A stretch of DNA of 5,316 nucleotides from CAKRHR01 sp964423195. GTDB lineage: Bacteria; Bacillota; Clostridia; Lachnospirales; Lachnospiraceae. Location: contig CAYRDY010000118.1 in NCBI GenBank assembly GCA_964423195.1, positions 1-5,316 of the forward strand, read 5' to 3'. Below, piece after piece: positions 1 through 5,267 of the stretch (positions are counted from its first letter, which is position 1; each line of letters begins with the position of its first letter). Position numbers and translations under genes: made by a program. The notes below the pieces were generated by a model. It did not search any database, was not told where the DNA came from, and saw only the letters and a program-made list of their open reading frames with translations.

Positions 1-729
1 GAGATCACCGATTACAAGCAGCAGCTTGAGGAGCAGAAAGCCGAGCAGGAGCAGGCAAAGGCCGAGCTGGAGATGAGACAGACGGATCTGCAGACGATCA
101 TCGACCAGAAGAATCAGGAGATTGAGGAGCTGGGACTCGATATTGAGGATGCGTATACGGACATCAGCAATACAGAGGAGGCCCTGGCGGAGACACAGGA
201 GATTCTCCGGGCGATCGAGGAGCAGGAGCGCAGGGAGGCCGAGGCTGCGGCAGCAGCCGCGGCGGCCGCGGCAGCCGCAGCCGCCGCGGGAAATTCAGGC
301 ACGGTGGCCGGCAGCACCTACGCTGGCGCGGTGACGACTGGGACCGGTGCCCTCTCCTGGCCGTGCGCGGGCGGTGTGATGTCCAGCGGTTACGGCGCGA
401 GGACGGCGCCTACGCATGGCGCGTCGACCTATCACGTGGGTATTGATATCGCGGCGAGCACGGGCACGTCTATTCTGGCGGCGGACACGGGCACGGTCGT
501 CACCGTCGGCTACAGCTCCGCGCGCGGTAATTATGTGGTTGTCAGCCACGGCAACGGTCTCAGCACGCTGTATCAGCACTGCTCCGCGGTCTATGTCAGC
601 GCAGGCCAGTCGGTGACCAAGGGTTCATCGATCGCCGCGGTGGGGAGCACCGGTATTGCCACGGGACCTCATCTGCATTTCGAGGTGCTGCAGAACGGGG
701 TGAATGTCAATCCGTCAAATTATCTGTAA
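1..729 (+). CDS. M23-family cell-wall endopeptidase with N-terminal coiled coil, 5' partial
   Basis: The frame is open from base 1, so the start, and presumably a signal peptide, lies outside the window; 242 residues are visible. Residues 1-80 are rich in Glu, Gln, Lys and Leu with a heptad-like pattern, as in the coiled coils of EnvC-like and NlpD-like murein hydrolases. A run of 15 Ala (residues 82-96) and a Gly/Ser/Thr linker follow. The C-terminal domain is a LasA/lysostaphin-type M23 metallopeptidase: HVGID gives zinc ligands His145 and Asp149, His183 lies in SHGNG, His193 in LYQH, and GPHLHFE supplies His224 and the ligand His226. All expected catalytic positions are present. The family cuts peptide cross-bridges of peptidoglycan outside the membrane, or activates amidases when degenerate; the intact site suggests an active enzyme. 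A terminator downstream separates it from the sigma operon. Family is near certain; substrate and whether it is a divisome or a general remodelling enzyme cannot be told. Confidence 0.93.
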   Translation, partial: EITDYKQQLEEQKAEQEQAKAELEMRQTDLQTIIDQKNQEIEELGLDIEDAYTDISNTEEALAETQEILRAIEEQERREAEAAAAAAAAAAAAAAAGNSGTVAGSTYAGAVTTGTGALSWPCAGGVMSSGYGARTAPTHGASTYHVGIDIAASTGTSILAADTGTVVTVGYSSARGNYVVVSHGNGLSTLYQHCSAVYVSAGQSVTKGSSIAAVGSTGIATGPHLHFEVLQNGVNVNPSNYL

Positions 730-800
730 TGGCTGACTTGGGACTTTAGGGTATCATTTTTTACTCTGGCATCATTTAGATTTATTATGACTGATTTTCG

Positions 801-829
801 GGGAGCCCATAAATCGGGCTCCCATTTTT
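801..829 (+). terminator. Intrinsic terminator of the M23 gene
   Basis: GGGAGCCC (801-808) pairs perfectly with GGGCTCCC (816-823) around a 7-nt loop, then A and five T. The 8-bp GC-rich stem followed by a T tract is a standard rho-independent terminator. It lies 71 nt after the M23 stop codon and just before the promoter region of the sigma operon. Confidence 0.88.
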
Positions 830-846
830 CGTATATAATTTACGAA
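828..846 (+). promoter_or_regulatory. TATAAT box within a TTCGTA/TACGAA dyad, upstream of the sigma operon
   Basis: TATAAT at 834-839 is a perfect -10 hexamer placed 38 nt before the TTG start of the sigma gene. It is flanked by perfect 6-bp inverted arms, TTCGTA (828-833) and TACGAA (841-846). No good -35 hexamer is found 16-18 nt upstream, where the sequence is the terminator hairpin. The box may therefore need an activator, be bound by a repressor at the dyad, or be recognised by an alternative sigma such as the one encoded just downstream. The promoter call is inferred; the dyad is seen directly. Confidence 0.45.
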
Positions 847-862
847 GGCTTTTGAAAAAAAT

Positions 863-871
863 GGAGGAGGG
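863..871 (+). promoter_or_regulatory. Ribosome binding site that fixes a TTG start for the sigma gene
   Basis: GGAGGAGGG (863-871) is a strong Shine-Dalgarno. Its core GGAGG (866-870) ends 7 nt before TTG at 878. The nearby ATGs at 861 and 882 are out of frame with the sigma protein, so TTG is the only well-placed start. Confidence 0.8.
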
Positions 872-877
872 ATTCAA

Positions 878-1408
878 TTGGATGACCGGTCATTTGAAAT
901 TTCTGCCAAAAAAATATTAGACAACGACAGGGAGGGATTAAAAGAGATTTATGAGGCCTATGCCGCGTGCATTTACACGTCGATTCTCGCCGTTGTCAAA
1001 AATAGAGAGACGGCGGAGGATCTGACCTCGGATTTTTTTATCAAATTGTGGTCTGCCGTCAGACAGTACCGTTTCGGGGGCGGTCACAAGGCGTGGATGA
1101 TGACGATCGCTCGCAATATGACGCTGGATTATCTGCGCAAAAATAAGAGACAGATGACGGACAGTGAGCTGACACCGGATATCGCCGCCCACGACGGGGA
1201 TCCTGAGGGCGCTGCCATCAGCAATCTGTCCTTTCGGGAGGCGCTCGCGCAGCTCGACTCGGACGAGACATCCATCCTGACGCTCAAATTCATGGGCGGA
1301 TGTACATTCAAGGAGATCGCCGCGATCTTACAGATGCCGATGGGCACCGTCACCTGGAAATATAATAAGGGAATTGAAAAGTTAAGGAGGTCTGAATATG
1401 GACGATAA
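878..1408 (+). CDS. ECF-like RNA polymerase sigma-70 family factor
   Basis: The 176-residue length is typical of the two-domain ECF class. Region 2 covers about residues 21-92: AEDLTSDFFIKLW (46-58) matches the region 2.2 core-binding pattern, and WMMTIARNMTLDYLRK (73-88) matches the 2.3/2.4 segment that melts and reads the -10. A short linker with no sigma-3 domain follows. Region 4 is about 119-171, with helix-turn-helix FKEIAAILQMPMGTVTWKYN (144-163) for the -35. The protein directs polymerase to a small regulon and is presumably held at the membrane by the product of the next gene, whose start overlaps this stop by 11 nt (translational coupling). The start is TTG with a strong ribosome binding site. 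The ECF subgroup cannot be assigned by eye. The upstream dyad/-10 may serve autoregulation, which is inference. Confidence 0.92.
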   Translation: MDDRSFEISAKKILDNDREGLKEIYEAYAACIYTSILAVVKNRETAEDLTSDFFIKLWSAVRQYRFGGGHKAWMMTIARNMTLDYLRKNKRQMTDSELTPDIAAHDGDPEGAAISNLSFREALAQLDSDETSILTLKFMGGCTFKEIAAILQMPMGTVTWKYNKGIEKLRRSEYGR

Positions 1409-2807
1409 AACCATAGAGGCTTTGTTTCGTGAGATAAAAATGAGCGAGACGCCGGACATGTGGCCGCGCATAGAGGCGGGACTTGCACAGGCGGCGGGCG
1501 AGATGTCTGCCGCGACGCCGGGCAGCGGTGACGTGACCGGACAGGCAAGAGCGGCAGTACAGACCGCAGCGGATGCTGCGCAGGGACGAGCGCCTGTGGA
1601 CAGTGACCACGCGGCGGCGAGCGCGGCCACGGCAACACAGACTGCAGCGGATGACGTGCAGGCCACAGCAACTTCGGACAGTGACCACGCGGCGCAGTGT
1701 GTCCCGGAAGACTGCAGGGACTGTCCGCGGCGTCAGCAGCGCTCACAGAAAGTCCGGAGATATATGCGGGTCATCCTGGCGGCCGCGGCCTGCCTGATCA
1801 TCCTCATGATTCCGCTGCGGTTTTTGCTATCGCGGAGCGGGGGCTCATTGAGCGTTGCAGATCTAAACAACCAAATTGCGTCCATGGCTGAGAATGGCGG
1901 TGCCGTGCCCTCCGATGAGAATATGATTTCCGGCGAAGAAGGATATGACGGTATGACCTCTATGGAGGAGGAAGCCGGATATGGCGGGGAATATCAGATG
2001 GCGGATGCGGGCGGAATGAGCGGGTCATCCCCGTCAGGGGAGATGACAGGGGAGATGCCGTCGGCGGATCCCGAAGCCCCGAAGACAGAGGCGGACGCGG
2101 GCGAGCAGCAGAATGTCGCGGAAGGCCGAAAATTGATCCGCACCGTCTCGATCAATATGGAGACGCTGGATTTTGACCGGACGCTCGCGGATCTGCGGCA
2201 AGCGGTGTCCGACTGCGGCGGCTATTTTGAGACATCCAGCATCGACGGCAACAGCACCTACGACGGCAGCAGCAGATACGGCAGCTTTGTGGTGCGGGTG
2301 CCATCGGACGAACTGGACGCGTTTCTTGAGCGCACCGGCGGGATCGGCAACATCCTTCACAGATCGGAGGAGACTGAGGATATCACGCTCAAATATGTGG
2401 ATACGCAGAGCCACATCGAGGCTCTGGAGGCAGAGCGGGACAGGCTGATGGAGCTGATGGAACAGGCCGAGAGCATGGAGGACATCCTGGCGATCGAGTC
2501 TGAACTGACCAATATCCGCTACGCGTTGGAAAACTATCAGTCGATGATGAAACAGTATGACAACCTCATCGATTACAGCACGGTGGAATTGAACATAGAC
2601 GAGGTCAGGGAGGAGACGCCGGTCGAGGAGCTCACGATTTGGCAGCGCATCGGCATGCGCTTCCGGAAGACGATCGAAAATATCAGCGAGGGTGGCCAAG
2701 ATCTGGTCGTGTGGCTTGTGGCATCCATCCCGTATTTTATCATCATTGCCGTGGCTGTCGTGATCGTGATCGTGGTGGTGCGCAAAGTCTGGCGCCGGAA
2801 GAAATAA
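1398..2807 (+). CDS. Membrane anti-sigma-like protein with extracellular DUF4349 domain
   Basis: AAGGAGG (1384-1390) sits 7 nt before the ATG, inside the end of the sigma gene. Order in the 469 residues: a short N-terminal segment with MWPRIEAGL (21-29), like the cytoplasmic sigma-binding ends of clostridial anti-sigma factors; an Ala/Thr/Asp-rich stretch with a 26-residue duplication (about 55-97); a possible metal or redox cluster His97, Cys101, Cys106, Cys109; a basic stop RRQQRSQKVRR; helix TM1 (123-145); an acidic Gly/Met/Glu-rich linker (146-243); a DUF4349 domain from KLIRTVSINMET (245) to about 405, including a coiled coil (about 340-395); a possible amphipathic segment; helix TM2 (436-461); and a basic tail KVWRRKK. 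The layout predicts a cytoplasmic N-terminus that binds the sigma factor and an external sensor domain. DUF4349 has no settled function to my knowledge. The anti-sigma role rests on the gene pairing and topology; classic ZAS spacing (HxxxCxxC) is absent. Confidence 0.85.
   Translation: MDDKTIEALFREIKMSETPDMWPRIEAGLAQAAGEMSAATPGSGDVTGQARAAVQTAADAAQGRAPVDSDHAAASAATATQTAADDVQATATSDSDHAAQCVPEDCRDCPRRQQRSQKVRRYMRVILAAAACLIILMIPLRFLLSRSGGSLSVADLNNQIASMAENGGAVPSDENMISGEEGYDGMTSMEEEAGYGGEYQMADAGGMSGSSPSGEMTGEMPSADPEAPKTEADAGEQQNVAEGRKLIRTVSINMETLDFDRTLADLRQAVSDCGGYFETSSIDGNSTYDGSSRYGSFVVRVPSDELDAFLERTGGIGNILHRSEETEDITLKYVDTQSHIEALEAERDRLMELMEQAESMEDILAIESELTNIRYALENYQSMMKQYDNLIDYSTVELNIDEVREETPVEELTIWQRIGMRFRKTIENISEGGQDLVVWLVASIPYFIIIAVAVVIVIVVVRKVWRRKK
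1559..1694 (+). repeat. In-frame 78-nt-period imperfect direct repeat in the anti-sigma gene
   Basis: Bases 1559-1616 and 1637-1694 align without gaps at an offset of 78 nt (26 codons). The ends are best conserved: ACAGAC(C/T)GCAGCGGATG at the start and an identical 19-nt block (1598-1616 and 1676-1694) at the end, with a diverged middle. In protein the units start QTAAD and end DSDHAA. The duplication lengthens the disordered cytoplasmic linker between the N-terminal segment and the His/Cys cluster; the second copy supplies His97. Confidence 0.85.
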
Positions 2808-2820
2808 ACCAATTTGATTA

Positions 2821-2849
2821 TTGCAAAGCGCAAAGTCTGAGGGTATAAT
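2821..2849 (+). promoter_or_regulatory. Putative sigma-A promoter reading into the assembly gap
   Basis: TTGCAA (2821-2826; 4 of 6 matches to the -35 consensus) is separated by exactly 17 nt from TATAAT (2844-2849; a perfect -10). A direct repeat TTATTGCAAA occurs at 2818-2827, overlapping the -35, and again at 2852-2861, near the expected start point. No terminator is seen between the anti-sigma stop (2807) and this promoter. It could drive a gene lost in the gap or the DUF624 gene at 3144. Confidence 0.55.
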
Positions 2850-2873
2850 ACTTATTGCAAACGGCTTCTATCC

Positions 2874-2973
2874 NNNNNNNNNNNNNNNNNNNNNNNNNNN
2901 NNNNNNNNNNNNNNNNNNNNNNNNNNNNNNNNNNNNNNNNNNNNNNNNNNNNNNNNNNNNNNNNNNNNNNNNN
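2874..2973. other. Assembly gap of 100 N
   Basis: Exactly 100 N, the customary placeholder for a scaffold gap of unknown length. True content and length are unknown, and a short gene could be missing. The right edge starts inside a tandem repeat, the likely cause of the break. Confidence 0.97.
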
Positions 2974-3056
2974 AGCACAGCTTTGCGCGTGAGGACACGA
3001 CAGTACAGCTTTAGGCGCGTGAGGACACGACAGCACAGCTTTAGGCGCGTGAGGAT
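2974..3056. repeat. 30-bp tandem repeat array, truncated by the gap
   Basis: Three visible units. The first (to 3000) is about 28 bp and lacks an AG inside the CTTT(AG)GCGCG segment. The second is 3001-3030 (CAGTACAGCTTTAGG, then CGCGTGAGGACACGA). The third begins at 3031 with C for T at its fourth base and diverges after about 3055. Units directly abut with no spacers. Both strands can be read through without stops because the period is a multiple of three (minus-strand unit PHAPKAVLSC), but there is no start with a ribosome binding site and a terminator hairpin interrupts the minus frame, so it is best taken as a noncoding minisatellite. The number of copies in the gap is unknown. Confidence 0.85.
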
Positions 3057-3090
3057 AAAAAACAGGCCGCGATGACAACATCGCGGCCTG
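3057..3090 (-). terminator. Strong hairpin with U-tract on the minus strand
   Basis: CAGGCCGCGATG (3063-3074) pairs perfectly over 12 bp with CATCGCGGCCTG (3079-3090) around the 4-nt loop ACAA. Six A (3057-3062) precede it on the + strand, so minus-strand RNA would end hairpin plus UUUUUU: a textbook terminator in that direction. The + strand side has no T tract. The only minus-strand gene upstream of it in this window is the one at 3769-4497, beyond the DUF624 gene. Confidence 0.75.
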
Positions 3091-3143
3091 CGGCAATCTG
3101 AGGCATTCGCCGTCTGCGAAAATATTTTGACAGGTGATGTACC

Positions 3144-3791
3144 GTGAGATTTTTTAATTTTGATAATCCCTTGTTTCAGGCGATCAATAAGATCGTGGAC
3201 TGTCTGTATCTGAGTCTTTTGTGGGTTTTGTTCTCAATCCCTCTGGTGACGATCGGCGCGTCGACCTCGGCGGCCTATTACGTGGCCAACAAGGTCCTCC
3301 GGCACGGCCGCGGCTACGTGTTCCAGCAGTTCTGGCAGAGCTTTAAGTCCTCGTTTAAACAGGGGCTCGCGGCCTGGCTGATCTATGTGGCGCTGATGAT
3401 TATTCTGCTTTTGGACATCCGACTGATCGGCATGTTTTTGTCAGGGGCGCCGCTGCTCATCTTTCGGTCCGTGTTTTTACTGATGATGCTGGTATTGGTT
3501 ATGATGGCTCAGTACGTTTTTCCGTATATCGCCAGATTCACGCTGCCGTTAAAGAAAATTATCTCCAACAGTCTGCTGCTGGCCATCCGGCATCTCCCGT
3601 GGACGATTTTGCTGGTGCTTCTGTCTGTCGTGTGCATCCTTCTGCCGATGATCATACCGTTTGCGCTCTTTATCACGCCTTGCGTGTGGGCAATCCTTGC
3701 ATCGCTGATCCTTGAGCGGATCTTTAAGAGATATATGACCGAGGAGGATCGCGCCATGGAGGAAAAACTCAATCGTATTGATCTGAATTGA
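3144..3791 (+). CDS. DUF624 family (YesL-like) membrane protein
   Basis: The GTG start is preceded at 5 nt by AGGTGAT (3132-3138), which fits the 16S rRNA end; the ATG at 3137 meets a stop after six codons. The 215 residues are typical of the family. FFNFDNPLF (3-11) and the IPLVTIGAST segment (32-41) after a hydrophobic stretch are family hallmarks. Hydrophobic helices lie near 19-46, 75-99, 103-128, 148-173 and 174-193, with a charged C-terminal tail. It is an integral membrane protein. DUF624 genes usually sit beside carbohydrate ABC transporters or glycan-use genes, but their biochemical role is not settled, and no such transporter is in this window. The 3' end overlaps the convergent minus-strand gene by 23 bp and no terminator follows. 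The only visible upstream promoter is the one before the gap. Confidence 0.88.
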   Translation: MRFFNFDNPLFQAINKIVDCLYLSLLWVLFSIPLVTIGASTSAAYYVANKVLRHGRGYVFQQFWQSFKSSFKQGLAAWLIYVALMIILLLDIRLIGMFLSGAPLLIFRSVFLLMMLVLVMMAQYVFPYIARFTLPLKKIISNSLLLAIRHLPWTILLVLLSVVCILLPMIIPFALFITPCVWAILASLILERIFKRYMTEEDRAMEEKLNRIDLN

Positions 3792-4497
3792 GCAGCAGAT
3801 CGAGGAATTCGAGCGCCCGATCCTCGTTGTCGGCGTTGACCGGTATGGCGATGGCGGTGTCGTCCCCGATCATAAAGCCGGCCTCGGTGAGCAGCGCATT
3901 GTCCAGGGAGCTGATGTCGATACCGCAGACATAGGTGGTGGCCGGCGTCGTTTCGCCGCCGGTGGTGTCCTCAGGGATGGTGGCTGTAAACAGCAGACCC
4001 GACGCATTGAGTTTGTCGTAGGTGTCCGCATCCAGAATGGTCTCCAGATCGGCAAACATGCCCTGCTCGCCGAAATGGATGATGCTGTCTTTGCTGGCAA
4101 TCATCATATTGGCTGAGTGCGCGGTGACCATCGCCATCAGTTTCTGGGACATCACCACCATCGTGTAATCATCCACGGATTCGCCGACAGTCACGGTGTT
4201 GTCCAGCTCGACCATATCTTTCTCGTCGGCCTCGTCGCCGAGGTAAGCTCTGAAAGCGTCATTGATGACTTGATGCGCCTGCTCGATATTCTCGACTGGC
4301 AGGCCGCTGATGATGACATTGATGGCATTTCGGTTGATGGATCGGATGTTGTTGACGATACTGACGACAAAAATCACGGCGACGACCGTGACGATGATAG
4401 GAATTTTATAATATCCCCAGATGTAGTCCAGTTTTTGCTTGAGGGTCATGCCCTTGAGCTTTTTTATTTCCGCGTTGAATTTTTCCCTGAGAGACAC
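3769..4497 (-). CDS. Single-pass membrane-anchored extracellular protein, possibly solute-binding-like
   Basis: 242 residues. The GTG start (complement of 4495-4497) has GGAAGGAA (complement of 4503-4510) 5 nt upstream and a near-consensus promoter about 100 nt further up. A basic cytoplasmic N-terminus (1-20), then LDYIWGYYK (23-31), leads into one transmembrane helix (32-49); the rest should lie outside the cell. I know similar LxYIWxYYK-plus-helix proteins as hypothetical membrane proteins in Lachnospiraceae. The external part has a mixed alpha/beta look, and FGEQGMFADLETIL (142-155) and the late ALEFLDLLL (228-236) resemble pieces of extracellular solute-binding proteins (family 1), but the chain is much shorter and I would not assign sugar binding from this. 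A Thr/Gly-rich loop (178-188) is probably flexible. It converges on the DUF624 gene with a 23-bp overlap. Coding status is sure; function unknown. Confidence 0.83.
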   Translation of the reverse strand: MSLREKFNAEIKKLKGMTLKQKLDYIWGYYKIPIIVTVVAVIFVVSIVNNIRSINRNAINVIISGLPVENIEQAHQVINDAFRAYLGDEADEKDMVELDNTVTVGESVDDYTMVVMSQKLMAMVTAHSANMMIASKDSIIHFGEQGMFADLETILDADTYDKLNASGLLFTATIPEDTTGGETTPATTYVCGIDISSLDNALLTEAGFMIGDDTAIAIPVNADNEDRALEFLDLLLNSDQYD

Positions 4498-4602
4498 GGT
4501 GCTTCCTTCCTTTCCGTCAGTGTTTTCTCACTGTAATGGGGCATCTCGACCGCGAACGGCAATCCGCCGCGGAGCACGCACTGATGAAGATTTCTTATTA
4601 TA

Positions 4603-4631
4603 TTTATATGCAATTCAGTTTACATTGTCAA
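4603..4631 (-). promoter_or_regulatory. Near-consensus sigma-A promoter of the minus-strand anchored-protein gene
   Basis: On the minus strand TTGACA (complement of 4626-4631) is a perfect -35, followed after exactly 17 nt by TATAAA (complement of 4603-4608), 5 of 6 to consensus. A TATAAT (complement of 4597-4602) directly follows but is badly spaced. The start point would be near 4596, giving a 5' leader of roughly 100 nt to the GTG; the leader has a small 5-bp hairpin (CAGTG/CACTG, 4518-4533) and no riboswitch that I recognise. Confidence 0.75.
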
Positions 4632-4793
4632 GTATTATGATTGTTTCTTGACCCTGCCCCCCTGTGCGCCGAGAGTCGCGATCTTTCCGCTTCCGGCAGG
4701 CAGCGGGGCTTTATGGAAATTTGAGGCTTGGCTACAGCGTGGATGTTGAAATTTGTCGAACGATTTTTGTTGCAAATTCAATCCGGAGATGTT
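4632..4793. other. Intergenic stretch with no supportable gene
   Basis: Short + strand frames begin here (GTG at 4664, another start near 4728) but lack ribosome binding sites and show no family resemblance. Base composition is more AT-rich than in the flanking genes apart from a short C-rich run near 4657-4662. It may be eroded sequence from the upstream part of the transposase remnant. Confidence 0.5.
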
Positions 4794-4883
4794 ATGATTT
4801 CTACATCAAACAGGATGTTCTTGTCGGCCGCAATCATCCGTATCGCTAAGGATACTTCAAAAATATTTAATGAGAGACAGGTT

Positions 4884-5163
4884 AATACCCTGCAGGGCCG
4901 CTCCGTCAGACTTGACATAGATGCGGATGATTATGGAAAATGGTGTTCCATTTGGAGACGACGCCCATATTATTTATGTCAACGCCGCGTATCAGGATGA
5001 TACGCCACTGGGGAAACTGATGCATGATTTCAGGTGCGTTGATCCAGATGAGATGAATTATCAAATACTGAGAGATGATTTCCTGTCAGTGGAGATGATC
5101 GCCAAATATTCTGATCTTCCGGTTGAAGAAGTGCTGAAGCTTGCGGGAGGAGAGACAGACTAA
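4884..5163 (+). pseudogene. Decayed Rpn-type (PD-(D/E)XK) transposase/nuclease remnant
   Basis: Two frames together carry family motifs. In the first (4884-4940) NTLQGRSVRLDI matches the conserved N-terminal core of this family, whose Asp is part of the PD-(D/E)XK site. After 4941 similarity jumps by a frame change to VPFGDDAHIIYVN (from 4945) and GKLMHDFRCVDPDEMNY, the usual C-terminal part of the domain. Intact members have several tens of residues between these blocks, including the E-x-Q/K catalytic motif; here it is gone, so the protein cannot be an active nuclease. A second deletion seems to join the DPDEM block to the terminal helix-turn-helix-like tail FLSVEMIAKYSDLPVEEVLK, ending at the TAA at 5161-5163. 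A frame with a weak ribosome binding site opens at ATG 4794 (GGAG 4785-4788) and runs into the first block; its early part is not recognisable. The last 80 codons from ATG 4921 could still be translated. Family assignment is from recalled motifs. Confidence 0.72.
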
Positions 5164-5165
5164 CT

Positions 5166-5235
5166 AAAAAGCCGTCATTGACTGCGACATCAAAAGGTAC
5201 AGAGATTTATTGATTCGCGTCAACAACGGCTTTTT
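5166..5235. terminator. Long imperfect stem-loop, bidirectional terminator-like
   Basis: AAAAAGCCGT (5166-5175) pairs with ACGGCTTTTT (5226-5235). After a 2x2 internal loop TTGAC (5178-5182) pairs with GTCAA (5219-5223), then GCGA (5184-5187) with TCGC (5215-5218), and ATCAA (5189-5193) with TTGAT (5210-5214), with single-base bulges at 5183 and 5188 and a loop at 5194-5209. Because the outer arms are A5 and T5, it could end transcripts on either strand. It starts 2 nt after the stop codon of the transposase remnant. Confidence 0.65.
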
Positions 5236-5250
5236 GAATTATCATCGGAC

Positions 5251-5257
5251 AAGGAGG
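5251..5257 (+). promoter_or_regulatory. Strong Shine-Dalgarno AAGGAGG near the right edge
   Basis: AAGGAGG is close to an ideal ribosome binding site, but no ATG or GTG lies within the next 15 nt. TTG at 5269 (11-nt spacing) gives only seven codons before TAA at 5290. ATT at 5268 (10-nt spacing) opens a frame to the window end. Confidence 0.55.
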
Positions 5258-5267
5258 CGCTTCATAC

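Noticed and set aside
738..766. TTGGGA as a -35 in the region after the M23 gene
   Set aside because: No acceptable -10 at 16-18 nt, and the following terminator would stop the transcript.
1129..1746. Long minus-strand frame across the sigma/anti-sigma junction
   Set aside because: Arg/Pro/Ser-rich shadow of two clear + strand genes, with no motif and no ribosome binding site noted.
2034..2699. Long minus-strand frame of 221 codons
   Set aside because: It mirrors the DUF4349 coding region and has no family features.
2974..3056. Repeats as a CRISPR array
   Set aside because: The 30-bp units abut directly with no unique spacers, and no cas gene is present.
2818..3096. A protein with 10-residue repeats coded on either strand across the gap
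   Set aside because: The frames are open only because the repeat period is a multiple of three and N cannot make stops; no ribosome binding site, and a terminator hairpin lies inside the minus frame.
3127..3132. TTGACA as the -35 of a DUF624 promoter
   Set aside because: It ends 11 nt before the GTG start, leaving no room for a -10 and transcription start upstream; it overlaps the ribosome binding site.
3801..3826. CGAGGA/TCCTCG hairpin as terminator of the DUF624 gene
   Set aside because: Only 6 bp with a 14-nt loop and no T tract, and it lies in the coding part of the opposite gene.
4117..4536. Asp/His-rich + strand frame of 139 codons
   Set aside because: It is antisense to the well-supported minus-strand gene, with composition that simply mirrors it.
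4664..4849. Small + strand gene
   Set aside because: GTG start without a ribosome binding site, no recognisable family, and its sequence overlaps the region leading into the transposase remnant.
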